Positions 41,251 to 49,907 of a stretch of 64,000 bases of DNA are shown here, piece by piece; position 1 is the stretch's first letter; every line of letters starts with the position of its first letter. Below the pieces are notes generated by a model, which was not told the origin of the DNA, did no database searches, and saw only the letters and a list, made by a program, of their open reading frames with translations. A program made the position numbers and the translations under genes. Location of the stretch: assembly GCF_014334735.1 (NCBI RefSeq), contig NZ_CP060587.1, positions 2,914,001 through 2,978,000 on the forward strand. The letters run 5' to 3'. Origin of the DNA: Aeromicrobium senzhongii (GTDB taxonomy: Bacteria > Actinomycetota > Actinomycetes > Propionibacteriales > Nocardioidaceae).

Positions 41251-42207
41251 TCACTCGAAGTATCGGCGCGGGTTCTTCACCAGCATCGTGTCGATGTCGT
41301 CCTCGCTGACGCCCTTCTCCAGCAGCATCGGCAGCACGTCGTCGGGGATGTGGCGGAAGTTCCAGTTCGGCTGGACCTCCGCCTTGGCCTTCGGGTCGAA
41401 GTAGTCGATGAAGCACGAGGCGTCGTGGGCCAGCGTGATCTTCTCGACGTACCCACGGCGCACCAGCTCGACGATCGTGTCGACGCGCTTCTCGGTGCTC
41501 AGGTAGACGTCCAGGCCGAACCGGTCCATGCCCAGCAGGGAGCCGTTCTCGGCCAGCTCGCTGAGGTAGTCGATGTCGTCGGAGTCACCGGAGTGACCCA
41601 GCACGATCTTCGCCGGATCGACGCCCTCCTCGCCGAGGACCTTCTGCGCCACGAGGCCCGAGCGGGTGTGCGGGTTGGTGTGGACGGTGACGGGCGCGCC
41701 GGTCTGCGAGCTGGTCTGGCCCACGGCACGCATGACGCGCTCGACGCCCGGCGTCAGGCCCGGCTCCTCGATGACGCACTTGAGGAAGGCGGCCTTCACG
41801 CCGGTGTCGGCGATGCCCTCGTTGATGTCCTTGAGGAACATCTCGACCAGCGGCTCGGGCTGGTCGAACAGCAGGCCCGGGCCCCGGTGCTCGAACTGGT
41901 GCGGGACGTCGTTGTACGTGTAGAGGCCGGTGGCCACCACGATGTTCAGGTCGGTCTGCGCCGCGACCTTCTGGATGCGCGGGATGTACCGGCCCAGGCC
42001 CAGGACGGTCGGGTCGAAGATCGTGTCGATCCCGGCCGCCTTGAGGTCGTTGAGGTCGCGGACCGCGTCGGCGACCTTCTGATCCTCGTCCCAGTCCTCG
42101 TAGTTGAGTCGGTACTCCTCACCCAGCACGAAGACGTGCTCGTGGACGAGGGTCCGGCCCAGATCACTGCTGTCGATCGGACCCTTGACGGTCTGGACGG
42201 TCGCCAT
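41251..42207 (-). CDS. Phosphotriesterase-family hydrolase, probable lactonase
   Basis: 318-residue amidohydrolase of the phosphotriesterase/PLL family. Metal ligands are seen in order: HEH (22-24), the likely carboxylated Lys in AFLKCVIEE, His in TVHTNPH, His in LGHSGDSDD and Asp in LAHDASC. Many members open lactones. The ATG is preceded by AAGGAG. Its promoter (TTGAAT-16-TACTGT) carries the shared 20-bp palindrome of the region 5 regulon, so it probably acts on the same substrate as the importer operon. Confidence 0.82.
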   Translation of the reverse strand: MATVQTVKGPIDSSDLGRTLVHEHVFVLGEEYRLNYEDWDEDQKVADAVRDLNDLKAAGIDTIFDPTVLGLGRYIPRIQKVAAQTDLNIVVATGLYTYNDVPHQFEHRGPGLLFDQPEPLVEMFLKDINEGIADTGVKAAFLKCVIEEPGLTPGVERVMRAVGQTSSQTGAPVTVHTNPHTRSGLVAQKVLGEEGVDPAKIVLGHSGDSDDIDYLSELAENGSLLGMDRFGLDVYLSTEKRVDTIVELVRRGYVEKITLAHDASCFIDYFDPKAKAEVQPNWNFRHIPDDVLPMLLEKGVSEDDIDTMLVKNPRRYFE

Positions 42208-42234
42208 GCGCACTCCTTGGATCTTCGCTCTTGA

Positions 42235-42250
42235 TGTGCTTTGTGTCACA
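42235..42250. promoter_or_regulatory. TGTGA-N6-TCACA-type site A
   Basis: TGTGC-TTTGTG-TCACA, one mismatch to the CRP-family palindrome, 21 bases from operator A. The same pairing occurs at three other promoters of the cluster. Confidence 0.45.
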
Positions 42251-42263
42251 CCCTAGGATCCCT

Positions 42264-42291
42264 ACAGTACTGAACCTGAGCCCGAATTCAA
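42264..42291 (-). promoter_or_regulatory. Promoter and 20-bp operator A
   Basis: Minus-strand promoter -35 TTGAAT (42286-42291), -10 TACTGT (42264-42269). The palindrome TGAA-N12-TTCA (42271-42290) fills the space between the boxes. It lies between the phosphotriesterase-like gene and the rightward reductase unit. Confidence 0.65.
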
Positions 42292-42313
42292 CTGTCTTCC
42301 GAGAGGAATCTCC

Positions 42314-42409
42314 GTGAGCGCCCGATCCGCCCTGGTACCGCCCGTCTCCCCCGCCGACATCGCAGCCATGTCCGGCGTCGACTCCACCCAGTACGGTCGT
42401 GAAGCATGA
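42314..42409 (+). CDS. Small ORF coupled to the reductase gene
   Basis: 31 codons from GTG with GAGAGGA upstream; the peptide (beginning MSARSALVPPVSPADIAAMS) is not recognised. Its stop overlaps the start of the reductase by ATGA, as in a translationally coupled pair. It may be a real small protein or a leader that sets reductase translation. Confidence 0.5.
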   Translation: MSARSALVPPVSPADIAAMSGVDSTQYGREA

Positions 42410-43407
42410 CCACCACCGAGCGCATCACCCTCGCCCAGCGACCCTCCGGCCTCCCCGATGACAGCACCTGGGCCAGCGAGACCGTCGACCTGCCCGCCCC
42501 CGGCGACGGCGAGTTCCTCGTGAAGGTCGACCACATCTCGCTCGATCCCGCGATGCGCGGTTGGCTCAACGACGTCCGCTCGTACCTGCCGCCGGTCCAG
42601 ATCGGCGAGGTCATGCGCGCTGCCGCCACCGGCACGGTCGTCGAGTCGAACCACCCCGACTTCGCCGTCGGCGACGCCGTCACGGGCAACTTCGGCGTCA
42701 CCCAGTACGCGGTCACCGACGGCGAGGGCGTTCAGAAGATCGACACCTCCGTCGCGGGCCCGGCCACCTGGCTCGGCGCCCTCGGCATGCCCGGCCTCAC
42801 GGCGTACCACGGTCTGCACGAGGTCGGCGAGATGAAGGCCGGTGACACGGTCGTGATCTCCGCTGCCGCCGGAGCCGTCGGCAGCGTCGCCGGCCAGCTG
42901 GCCAAGGCCAAGGGCTGCACCGTGATCGGCATCGCCGGCGGCCCCGAGAAGTGCGCCTGGCTCAAGGAGATCGGCTTCGACGAGGTCATCGACTACAAGA
43001 ACGAGAACGTGCTCAAGCGCCTGCGTGCGGTCGCGCCGAAGGGCATCGACGTCTACTTCGACAACGTCGGCGGCGACATCCTCGACGCCGCGCTGGCCAA
43101 CCTGCGCCGCGGCGCCCGCGTCATCATCTGCGGCGCGATCTCGACCTACAACGACGAGCAGCTGGCGCCGGGCCCCAAGCGCTACATGTCGCTGCTGGTC
43201 TTCCGCGCGAAGATGCAGGGCTTCCTGGTCTTCGACTACCCCGAGAAGGACGCCGCGGCCATCGCCGACATGTCCGAGCTGATCTCGTCCGGCCAGCTCG
43301 TCGCGCGCGAGACGGTCGTCGAGGGCGGGGTCGAGGAGTTCGGCCGCACCCTGCTGGGCCTGTTCGAGGGCCGCAACACCGGCAAGCTCGTCCTGAAGAT
43401 CGCCTGA
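42406..43407 (+). CDS. NADP-dependent medium-chain reductase (2-alkenal/prostaglandin-reductase type)
   Basis: 333-residue zinc-free MDR protein. The Rossmann motif is AAAGAVGSVAGQLAK (about 148-162); YFDNVGGDILDAAL and GAISTYND are typical of the leukotriene B4 dehydrogenase / curcumin reductase group, which reduces the double bond of enones and enals. The ATG overlaps a small upstream ORF. It lies next to operator A and so probably belongs to the same regulon as the importer operon. The substrate is unknown. Confidence 0.83.
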   Translation: MTTTERITLAQRPSGLPDDSTWASETVDLPAPGDGEFLVKVDHISLDPAMRGWLNDVRSYLPPVQIGEVMRAAATGTVVESNHPDFAVGDAVTGNFGVTQYAVTDGEGVQKIDTSVAGPATWLGALGMPGLTAYHGLHEVGEMKAGDTVVISAAAGAVGSVAGQLAKAKGCTVIGIAGGPEKCAWLKEIGFDEVIDYKNENVLKRLRAVAPKGIDVYFDNVGGDILDAALANLRRGARVIICGAISTYNDEQLAPGPKRYMSLLVFRAKMQGFLVFDYPEKDAAAIADMSELISSGQLVARETVVEGGVEEFGRTLLGLFEGRNTGKLVLKIA

Positions 43408-43412
43408 TCGAA

Positions 43413-43457
43413 CACGGACGGCGTCGGAGCGAGGCACTCGCTCCGACGCCGTCCGTG
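43413..43457. terminator. Bidirectional terminator
   Basis: A 21-bp perfect stem (43413-43433 with 43437-43457) and a three-base loop between convergent genes. Confidence 0.88.
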
Positions 43458-43459
43458 CG

Positions 43460-44269
43460 TCAGGCGTGGGTGGCGAGGAAGTCCAGCACCTTCGGAACCA
43501 CGGTCTCGGGCGCCTCGAGCAGCGGGCTGTGTCCACAGCGGGGCACCATCATCAGCTCGGAGTCCGGCAGGCCTGCAGCCAGCTCCGCGCCCCAGTCCGG
43601 CGGACGCACCGGGCACTCCTCACCCGAGACGACGAGAGCAGGCACGCCGATGGACGGCAGGAGCGGCGTGGCGTCCTTGCGTCGCATCACGCCCACCATC
43701 GCGGGCAGCAGATCGGCACCGAGCTGGCTCATCCGGCCTGACCACAGGTCGACGAGATCCTTCTTCTGCGGGTCCTGCAGCGTCGACCGGCCCAGCATGA
43801 CCTGCTGCAGGAACTCCAGCCGATCGTCGACGAAGCCCTGTTGGGCCGCCCCCGTGGCGAAGGCGACGTACTCCTCGACCTTGTCGGCGGGCTCGGCTCG
43901 GACCGACGAGCCGACGAACGCCAGGGCGCGCACGAGGTCAGGGCGGTAGGTCGCCAGACGCGCCGCGACGTCGCCGCCCATCGACGATGCCACGAGCAGG
44001 ACGTCCTGCAGACCGAGGGCGTCGAGGATCGCCGCGGTGTCACCGGCGGCCTGCTCCATCGTGACCTCCTCGGACCGGGCCGCTGCGCTCGAGCCCTGCC
44101 CGCGGAACTCGGGCCGGACGAAGCGGAATCGGTCGCGCCCCGCCTCGACGAGGCCGTCGAACATGCGGTGATCGAGGAACAGGGAGTGGAGACAGACCAC
44201 GACGGGGAGCCCCTCTTCCCCCGTGTCCTCGACATTGAACGTGGCGCCTGCTGCCTGGATGACTGACAT
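43460..44269 (-). CDS. Alpha/beta hydrolase (enol-lactonase-like)
   Basis: 269 residues of the alpha/beta-hydrolase fold, similar in layout to 3-oxoadipate enol-lactonases. The HSLFLDHRMF oxyanion region, nucleophile motif ASSMGGD and C-terminal GHSPLLEAP His are present. The usual acid position reads SGEECPV, so Glu may replace Asp. The ATG follows AAAGGA. Divergent from the nitroreductase with operator B between them. Confidence 0.78.
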   Translation of the reverse strand: MSVIQAAGATFNVEDTGEEGLPVVVCLHSLFLDHRMFDGLVEAGRDRFRFVRPEFRGQGSSAAARSEEVTMEQAAGDTAAILDALGLQDVLLVASSMGGDVAARLATYRPDLVRALAFVGSSVRAEPADKVEEYVAFATGAAQQGFVDDRLEFLQQVMLGRSTLQDPQKKDLVDLWSGRMSQLGADLLPAMVGVMRRKDATPLLPSIGVPALVVSGEECPVRPPDWGAELAAGLPDSELMMVPRCGHSPLLEAPETVVPKVLDFLATHA

Positions 44270-44284
44270 GGAGGGGTCCTTTCG

Positions 44285-44300
44285 TGTGACGTGCGTCACT
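44285..44300. promoter_or_regulatory. TGTGA-N6-TCAC site B
   Basis: TGTGA-CGTGCG-TCACT, 20 bases from operator B. It lies 43-58 bases upstream of the nitroreductase start and just downstream of the hydrolase promoter. Confidence 0.45.
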
Positions 44301-44319
44301 CTGAGGGCCCACGATAACC

Positions 44320-44339
44320 TGAAACCGAATATGATTTCA
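44320..44339. promoter_or_regulatory. 20-bp operator B
   Basis: TGAA-N12-TTCA covering the TATGAT -10 box (44330-44335) of the nitroreductase. A divergent promoter for the hydrolase would overlap the same site. Confidence 0.65.
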
Positions 44340-44342
44340 CCT

Positions 44343-45095
44343 ATGGACTTCGAAGCGCCTCCGACCCTCGGCGGGTCCGACTCGCTCCTCGCGAGCAGCC
44401 TCGGGGCAGGGACGAGCACCTCGCTCGGAGAGCTGCTGCGCGATCGGCGCAGCATTCGCGGTTACCGTCCCGATCCCGTGCCCCAGGACGTCATCCGCGA
44501 GATCCTGGCCGACGCGGTCCTGTCTCCGTCATCGATGAACACTCAGCCCTGGAAGTTCCACGTCCTGGCCGGCGAGGTGCTCGACCGCATCCGCGAGGAG
44601 AACACGCGGCTCATGCTGGCCGGCGCACCGATCCAACGCGACGTGACCGTGACCGAGCGCTACGAAGGTGTCCATCGCGACCGTCAGGTCGACATCGCGA
44701 AGCGCCTCTTCGGCGCCATGGGCATCGCTCGCGAGGACCAGGCCGCCCGCCTCGACTGGACGATGCGCGGATTCCGGCAATTCGACGCGCCCGTATCCAT
44801 CGTGATCGCACACGACCGCAGCCTCGAGGGCGTGGGGCCGATCGCCCACTTCGACCTGGGCGCCGTCGTGCACGCGCTCGTGCTCTCCGCGTGGTCGCGC
44901 GGACTCGGCACCGTCATCAACAGCCAAGGCATCATGCAGGGCGCGGCCGTCCGGCGCGAGGCCGACATCCCCGACGACCACGTCATCTTCACGGCGGTCG
45001 CCCTGGGCTACCCCGACGAGGAGTTCGCCGCCAACCACGTGCGCTCGGCACGTCAGTCGGTGGACGACGTCGCCCGCTTCGTCGGCTTCGACTGA
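44343..45095 (+). CDS. Nitroreductase family protein
   Basis: 250-residue FMN-dependent oxidoreductase. The family start (LLRDRRSIRGY) is followed by PSSMNTQPWKF and a C-terminal ALGYPDEEF. Family members reduce nitro groups, quinones or other activated bonds, or break flavins. ATG at 44343 is seven bases after TATGAT, so it is probably leaderless; an ATG at 44331 lies inside the -10 box. Its 3' end overlaps the convergent TetR gene by 43 bases. Confidence 0.83.
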   Translation: MDFEAPPTLGGSDSLLASSLGAGTSTSLGELLRDRRSIRGYRPDPVPQDVIREILADAVLSPSSMNTQPWKFHVLAGEVLDRIREENTRLMLAGAPIQRDVTVTERYEGVHRDRQVDIAKRLFGAMGIAREDQAARLDWTMRGFRQFDAPVSIVIAHDRSLEGVGPIAHFDLGAVVHALVLSAWSRGLGTVINSQGIMQGAAVRREADIPDDHVIFTAVALGYPDEEFAANHVRSARQSVDDVARFVGFD

Positions 45096-45796
45096 GCCGA
45101 ATCAGGCCCGCTCCGCTTGGAGCCGTCGAGCGGGACACCGAGGGCGTCGAGCCAGACCCGCGTCGCTGTCGCGACGATCGCTTCCTCGCTCATGCCCGGC
45201 TCCTCGAGGGCGAACATGTGGTACGCCATGCGCCCGAGGATGGGCGAGAGCGCCCGCGCCGTCATGTACGAGTCGAGCGCGGGGTTGGCGTAGCCCGCGT
45301 CCTGGAGGCGCTTGATCCAACGCGCGTTGCGCTCGGCGAACGCCCGGCCGCGCTCGAGCCGGAGCTTGCGGAACTCCGGATCGATCGTCGCCACCTGCTC
45401 GAGGAGCAGGTTCAACCTCGCGTTGCGCTTGTAGGCGCCGACGTACGCACGATTGCTGGCCTCCAGGATCGCGGCCACGTTGCTCAGGTCGTCGTCCACC
45501 CGGGGGAGGCCCGGATGGAGCATGTCCTCGGCTGCGGCCTGCATGACCGCGGTGAAGATCTCCTCCTTGCTGTCGAAGTACGTGTAGAACGTCCCGATCG
45601 AGCAGTTCGCCCCGGCCGTGATGTCGACGAGTCGCGAGTTGATGAACCCATCCCGCTCGAACACCTCCCGAGCCGTGGCCACCAGGGCGGCACGCGTACG
45701 CACTCCGCGTGCCGTGGTGGGCGTCTCCCGGACGCGCGAGGCGTCGACCAGCGCCGGCAGCTCGGGGACGACGTCCTCTGCTTCCGCTTCCCTCAT
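45053..45796 (-). CDS. TetR family regulator, probable repressor of the importer/catabolic regulon
   Basis: 247 residues. The helix-turn-helix lies near 35-75 (REVFERDGFINSRLVDIT, then IGTFYTYFDSKEEIF). It is the last gene of the long leftward run that starts at 56007 and is the only regulator in the cluster, so it is the best candidate for binding the TGAA-N12-TTCA sites. No such site precedes it directly, which fits control through the operon promoter. The ATG is 45 bases from the upstream cyclase stop. Confidence 0.82.
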   Translation of the reverse strand: MREAEAEDVVPELPALVDASRVRETPTTARGVRTRAALVATAREVFERDGFINSRLVDITAGANCSIGTFYTYFDSKEEIFTAVMQAAAEDMLHPGLPRVDDDLSNVAAILEASNRAYVGAYKRNARLNLLLEQVATIDPEFRKLRLERGRAFAERNARWIKRLQDAGYANPALDSYMTARALSPILGRMAYHMFALEEPGMSEEAIVATATRVWLDALGVPLDGSKRSGPDSAQSKPTKRATSSTD

Positions 45797-45840
45797 GACG
45801 TGCCCGATCCTCTCCCCCGGTGACCTTCGCCGCGACCCGG

Positions 45841-46806
45841 TTACCGGATCACCACCGGGTTCACCGGAGCACCGGTGCCACCGACCACCTTCAACGGCGC
45901 GGCCGTGTAGAGGAAGGTCCATCGGCCGTCCGCAGCGCAGGCAGCAGCGAGGTCGTCCAGCCACGCGATCTCGGTGAACGTGACGCCGAGGTTGCGCATC
46001 AACGCGCTGTGCAGCGGCAGGGCGACGCCGTGCTTCGGGTCCATCGTCACCTCGTTGGCGATGGTGTCCGTGACCAGGTTCGGGATCTCCATCCGTTGGA
46101 ACCAGTCCACCAGTTCGGGCGAGTAGGTCAGGCCGGGCTCGCAGAAGTCCGCATAGAAGTCCTCCGGTGTCGTCTCGTACCAGTGGCCGATGAACCCGGT
46201 GCGGATCAGCAGCACGTCGCGGGGCTCGATGGCCTGCCCTTGCGCCTGCGCGGCTTCCTCCAGGTCCTCGTGCGTGAACGTCTCACCCTTGTCCAGGTGC
46301 GGCTTCCCGCGGTGGCGCGCCATGTCGATGAGGATGCCGCGGCCGACGATCCCCTTCTCAGCGATGGGCAGGACCGACGCCTTGCTCATCTGCCCGACGG
46401 TCTCGGCGGCGTCGTACCCGTTCCAGATCTGGCCGCCGTACCAGACATGGCCGAGGGCGTCGTACTGCGTCGAGGCCTGGAGGAAGATCGTCGCCTTGTC
46501 GTCGGCGTAGTGCGCGCCGCCGGGCGTCTCGTCACCTTCACCGCGCTGGAAGAACCCCTCGTCCATGACATTCTCGCGCTGGATCTGCTCACGGCCCGGC
46601 CACACCGGGTCGCCGTGTCCCGGAGCACCCATCGGCACCTGCAGCGTGAACGTCTCGCCGGAGACGATCGCCGACGCACCACGCACCGCCTCCTGCGGGC
46701 CGAGGTAGTTCAGGGACCCGACCTCGTCGTCGGGACCCCATTTCCCCCAGTTCTTCGGCGAATCGGCCAGCACAGCCTCGGTGTCGGGTGCGGTGTTGTC
46801 GGTCAT
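45841..46806 (-). CDS. Cyclase family protein (kynurenine-formamidase-like fold)
   Basis: 321-residue protein of the PF04199 cyclase family, metal-dependent hydrolases that act on amides, lactones or cyclic intermediates. The subfamily motif STQYDALGHVWYGG (about 108-121) replaces the classical HxGTHxD. AIEPRDVLLIRTGF and a TDTIANE segment follow. The start overlaps the kinase gene by ATGA. Hydrolysis of a ring in the imported compound would fit the context but is inferred. Confidence 0.78.
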   Translation of the reverse strand: MTDNTAPDTEAVLADSPKNWGKWGPDDEVGSLNYLGPQEAVRGASAIVSGETFTLQVPMGAPGHGDPVWPGREQIQRENVMDEGFFQRGEGDETPGGAHYADDKATIFLQASTQYDALGHVWYGGQIWNGYDAAETVGQMSKASVLPIAEKGIVGRGILIDMARHRGKPHLDKGETFTHEDLEEAAQAQGQAIEPRDVLLIRTGFIGHWYETTPEDFYADFCEPGLTYSPELVDWFQRMEIPNLVTDTIANEVTMDPKHGVALPLHSALMRNLGVTFTEIAWLDDLAAACAADGRWTFLYTAAPLKVVGGTGAPVNPVVIR

Positions 46807-47861
46807 GATCGTCCTCTCGGGATGGTGGACCGGCGGCCGGCGAGTCCGGTCGTCTCGGCGACATGCCAGGCGTGGTCGATGACCGCCTGGACGCGTTCGG
46901 GGGTGGGCGCTCCGCCTTCTGCGGTGTTCGCCGGATGGTCGAGCGTGCGCCGGTACACGCCCTCGCAGATGATCGCGATCTTCCAGACGCCGAGGACGTG
47001 CCAGAACGCCAGCGTTCCCCCGTCGCGTCCGGATGCCTCGAGATAGGCGTGCGCGAGTTCGGCGCGGGTGGGGAAGCCCGGCAGCGTCGAGGCCTCGAAC
47101 ATCCCGCTCGCGGTCTCACCGGCCTCGGGCCAGTACGCCAGGGTGCTGCCGAGATCGGCGATGGGATCGCCCAGGGTGGAGAGCTCCCAGTCGAGGACGG
47201 TGCGGATGGTGCCGTCCTGCGGGTCGACGATCACGTTGCGGATGTGGAAGTCCCCGTGCACCAGGGAAAGGTCACCCGGCGGGGGGACGCGGTCGTGCAA
47301 CAACTCCGTCAGTGCGTCGAGATCGGGCCGATCGACGGTCCTGCTGGCCTCGAACTGGCGGGTCCACCGCCTCAGCTGGCGTTCCGCGTACGGCGAACGC
47401 GAGGCGAGGTCGCCGAGTCCGACCTCGTGGACATCGACGGCGTGGACCGCAGCCAGCGTTCGGGCGATGTCCAGCCCGAGCCGCCCTCGGACCACGGGGT
47501 CGAGTGACTCGGCGATCTCCATCTGGTCGAGCACGATGCCGTCGACGTGCTCCATCACCACGACCGGCACGTCCGCGACCCGGGCGTCCTCGCACACCCC
47601 CACGAGCGCGGGGACGGGCACCGCGGAACCCTGCAGGGCCGCCAGGATGCGGTGCTCGCGCACCACGTCGTGCGCCGAGGCGAGCAGCTCGCCGAGCGGG
47701 GGCCGGCGCGCGATCCAGGTGTGACCCTGCTCGTCCCGCAGTCGGTAGGTGAGGTTCGACTGGCCCCGCCCGACCCGCGACGCCTGGAGATGAGCGCCGA
47801 CGTCGACGCCGCGGTCGCGCATCCACCTGGCCAGGTCGGGCAGGCTCAGAGCGACGGTCAT
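46803..47861 (-). CDS. APH-type phosphotransferase (ACAD10/11- or LvaA-like)
   Basis: 352-residue kinase of the aminoglycoside-phosphotransferase fold. The catalytic loop is VHGDFHIRN and the metal-binding DxE motif is VLDWELSTLGDP. Relatives next to acyl-CoA dehydrogenases phosphorylate the hydroxyl of 4-hydroxyacyl-CoAs (LvaA in Pseudomonas putida; the N-terminal domain of mammalian ACAD10/11). Here it is in an operon with such a dehydrogenase, an SDR and a CoA ligase, so this role is favoured over antibiotic resistance. ATGA overlaps at both ends. Confidence 0.82.
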   Translation of the reverse strand: MTVALSLPDLARWMRDRGVDVGAHLQASRVGRGQSNLTYRLRDEQGHTWIARRPPLGELLASAHDVVREHRILAALQGSAVPVPALVGVCEDARVADVPVVVMEHVDGIVLDQMEIAESLDPVVRGRLGLDIARTLAAVHAVDVHEVGLGDLASRSPYAERQLRRWTRQFEASRTVDRPDLDALTELLHDRVPPPGDLSLVHGDFHIRNVIVDPQDGTIRTVLDWELSTLGDPIADLGSTLAYWPEAGETASGMFEASTLPGFPTRAELAHAYLEASGRDGGTLAFWHVLGVWKIAIICEGVYRRTLDHPANTAEGGAPTPERVQAVIDHAWHVAETTGLAGRRSTIPRGRS

Positions 47862-48607
47862 CGGCCGCTCCCCCACCGCTGCCCTCCGTCGATCACGAGC
47901 GTCTCGCCGGTGATCCAGCTCGCCGTTTCGCCGGCGAGGAACGCCACGGCGGACCCGATGTCCTCGGGCTCGCCGATGCGCCGGAGCGGGGTCTTCGCCG
48001 CGACGGCCTCCTCGTGCTCCTTCCACAACTCCTCCGCCAGTCGGGTCCGGACGACGCCGGGCGCGACCGCGTTGACGCGGATTCCCGGCCCCAACTCCTG
48101 GGCCTGGTGACGGGTGAGGTGGACCAGCGCGGCCTTCGACGCGTGGTAGACGGCCAGGTTCGGCCCAACGGCGAAGGCACCCAGTGACGCGGTGTGGACG
48201 ACCGAGCCACCGTGCTCCCCCATCCAGAGGTCATACGCCAACTGGGTCCACAGTGCCGGGCCCCACAGGTTCACGTCCAAGGTCTTGGCGAAGCGCGACT
48301 GCTCCTGTTCCACGAGCGATCCGAACGCCGGGTTGGTGCCGGCATTGTTGACCAGGACGTCGATGCTGCCGAAGTGCTCGACCGTCCGCTCGAGACAGGC
48401 GCGAGAGGCCGCCTCGTCGGTGACGTGGGCGCCGATGCCGAGTGCGCGATCACCCACCTCACGGGCGGCCGCCTCGGCATCTTGCTGCTTCCGTGCGGTC
48501 AGAACGACGTTCGCGCCCTCGTCGTGCAGGGCGCGGGCGACCGCGAGGCCGATGCCTCGCGATGCGCCCGTCACCACTGCCGTCCGGCCGGCGAGGCCGA
48601 GGTCCAT
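47858..48607 (-). CDS. SDR family oxidoreductase
   Basis: 249-residue short-chain dehydrogenase. Cofactor motif TGASRGIG (about 14-21), NNAG, and the catalytic Tyr/Lys in YHASK are present. It lies between the kinase and the ACAD11-like gene, linked by overlapping stop/start codons. In the levulinate pathway an SDR interconverts 4-oxo- and 4-hydroxyacyl-CoA; it could also oxidise the 3-hydroxy product. Confidence 0.85.
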   Translation of the reverse strand: MDLGLAGRTAVVTGASRGIGLAVARALHDEGANVVLTARKQQDAEAAAREVGDRALGIGAHVTDEAASRACLERTVEHFGSIDVLVNNAGTNPAFGSLVEQEQSRFAKTLDVNLWGPALWTQLAYDLWMGEHGGSVVHTASLGAFAVGPNLAVYHASKAALVHLTRHQAQELGPGIRVNAVAPGVVRTRLAEELWKEHEEAVAAKTPLRRIGEPEDIGSAVAFLAGETASWITGETLVIDGGQRWGSGR

Positions 48608-49836
48608 CAGACGTCCCGTTCCGAGGCGCGGCGACGCAGCTCGACGCGGGCGAGGGTGCGCTTGTGCACCTCGTCCGGGCCGTCCGCGATCCGCAGGGTG
48701 CGCTGATGGGCATAGAAGCTGGCCAACGGGAAGTCGTCGGTGACGCCGCCGCCGCCGTGGACCTGGATGGCCCGGTCGATGATCTTCAGCGCGATCTCGG
48801 GCGCCTTGACCTTGATGGCCGCGATCTCGGTACGGGCCTTCTGGTTGCCCACGGTGTCCATCAGCCAAGCCGTCTTGAGCACGAGGAGTCGCGTGGCCTC
48901 GATCTCGATGCGCGCCTCGGCGATCCAGTCCTGGATGTTCGAGCGCATCGCCACGGGCTGACCGAACGTCGTACGGCTCTGGGCACGATCGATCATCAGG
49001 TCCAACGCACGCTCGGCCATGCCGATCGAGCGCATGCAGTGGTGGATGCGACCGGGGCCGAGGCGGGCCTGGCTGATCATGAAGCCGTCACCCTCACCGG
49101 CCAGCAGCGCGGTCTTCGGCACCCGGACGTCCTCGAACAGGATCTCGGCGTGGCCCTCGCGGTCCATGTAGCCGAACACCGGCAGACCACGGACGATCGT
49201 GACGCCCGGGGCGTCGATCGGGACGACCATCATCGACTGCTGACGGTGGGTCTCGGCCTCGAAGTTCGTCTTGCCCATGACGATGAGGACCTTGCAGTTC
49301 GCGTGCAGCGCGTTCGACGCGAACCACTTGCGCCCGTTGAGGACGTACTCGTCGCCGTCGGGCGTCATGCTCAGCTCGACGTTGGTGGCATCCGAGCTGG
49401 CCACCGCCGGCTCGGTCATGCAGAACGCCGACGCCATCTCACCGGCGAGCAGCGGCTTGAGGTACTTCTCCTTGTGCTCCTCGGTGCCGAACAGCTGCAG
49501 CACCTCCATGTTGCCGGTGTCCGGGGCGTTGCAGTTCATCGCCTCCGGAGCCAGGTACGGGCTCCGGCCGGTGATCTCCGCCAACGGCGCGTACTGCAGG
49601 TTCGTCAGACCCGGCGAGCCCCAGTCCTCGTTCTTGTGGGGGTGGAACAGGTTCCACAGACCCAGCGACCGGGCGGTCTTCTTCAGGTCCTCCAACACCG
49701 GCGGGTGGAAGTTCGGGTTTCCCGACTCCGCCATCTGCTGGTGATAGACCGACTCGGCCGGGTAGACGTGCTCGTCCATGAAGGCGTTGAGCTTGTCCTG
49801 GTACTCACGCGTCTTCTCGTCGGGCGCGAAATCCAT
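48607..49836 (-). CDS. ACAD11-type acyl-CoA dehydrogenase
   Basis: 409-residue acyl-CoA dehydrogenase of the ACAD10/11 subgroup, recognised by NCNAPDTGNMEVL, FCMTEPAVASSDATN, LGPGRIHHCMR and a C-terminal VHGGGGVTDDFPLA. In this subgroup the enzyme acts with a kinase to remove a phosphorylated 4-hydroxyl and yield a 2-enoyl or 3-hydroxyacyl-CoA. The ATG has only AGGAG-like bases upstream. Its stop overlaps the SDR start by one base (TGATG). Confidence 0.88.
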   Translation of the reverse strand: MDFAPDEKTREYQDKLNAFMDEHVYPAESVYHQQMAESGNPNFHPPVLEDLKKTARSLGLWNLFHPHKNEDWGSPGLTNLQYAPLAEITGRSPYLAPEAMNCNAPDTGNMEVLQLFGTEEHKEKYLKPLLAGEMASAFCMTEPAVASSDATNVELSMTPDGDEYVLNGRKWFASNALHANCKVLIVMGKTNFEAETHRQQSMMVVPIDAPGVTIVRGLPVFGYMDREGHAEILFEDVRVPKTALLAGEGDGFMISQARLGPGRIHHCMRSIGMAERALDLMIDRAQSRTTFGQPVAMRSNIQDWIAEARIEIEATRLLVLKTAWLMDTVGNQKARTEIAAIKVKAPEIALKIIDRAIQVHGGGGVTDDFPLASFYAHQRTLRIADGPDEVHKRTLARVELRRRASERDV

Positions 49837-49907
49837 CAGTTCTCCTAGGGGTGGGTGCGGACGCCGAGGGGCCGGCGCTCGCGGAGGGGAAGGTCGAAGA
49901 GGCAGGG

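Noticed and set aside
46803..47861. Aminoglycoside resistance kinase
   Set aside because: The operon is full of acyl-CoA enzymes, and the kinase fold is shared with metabolic kinases next to ACAD11-like genes.
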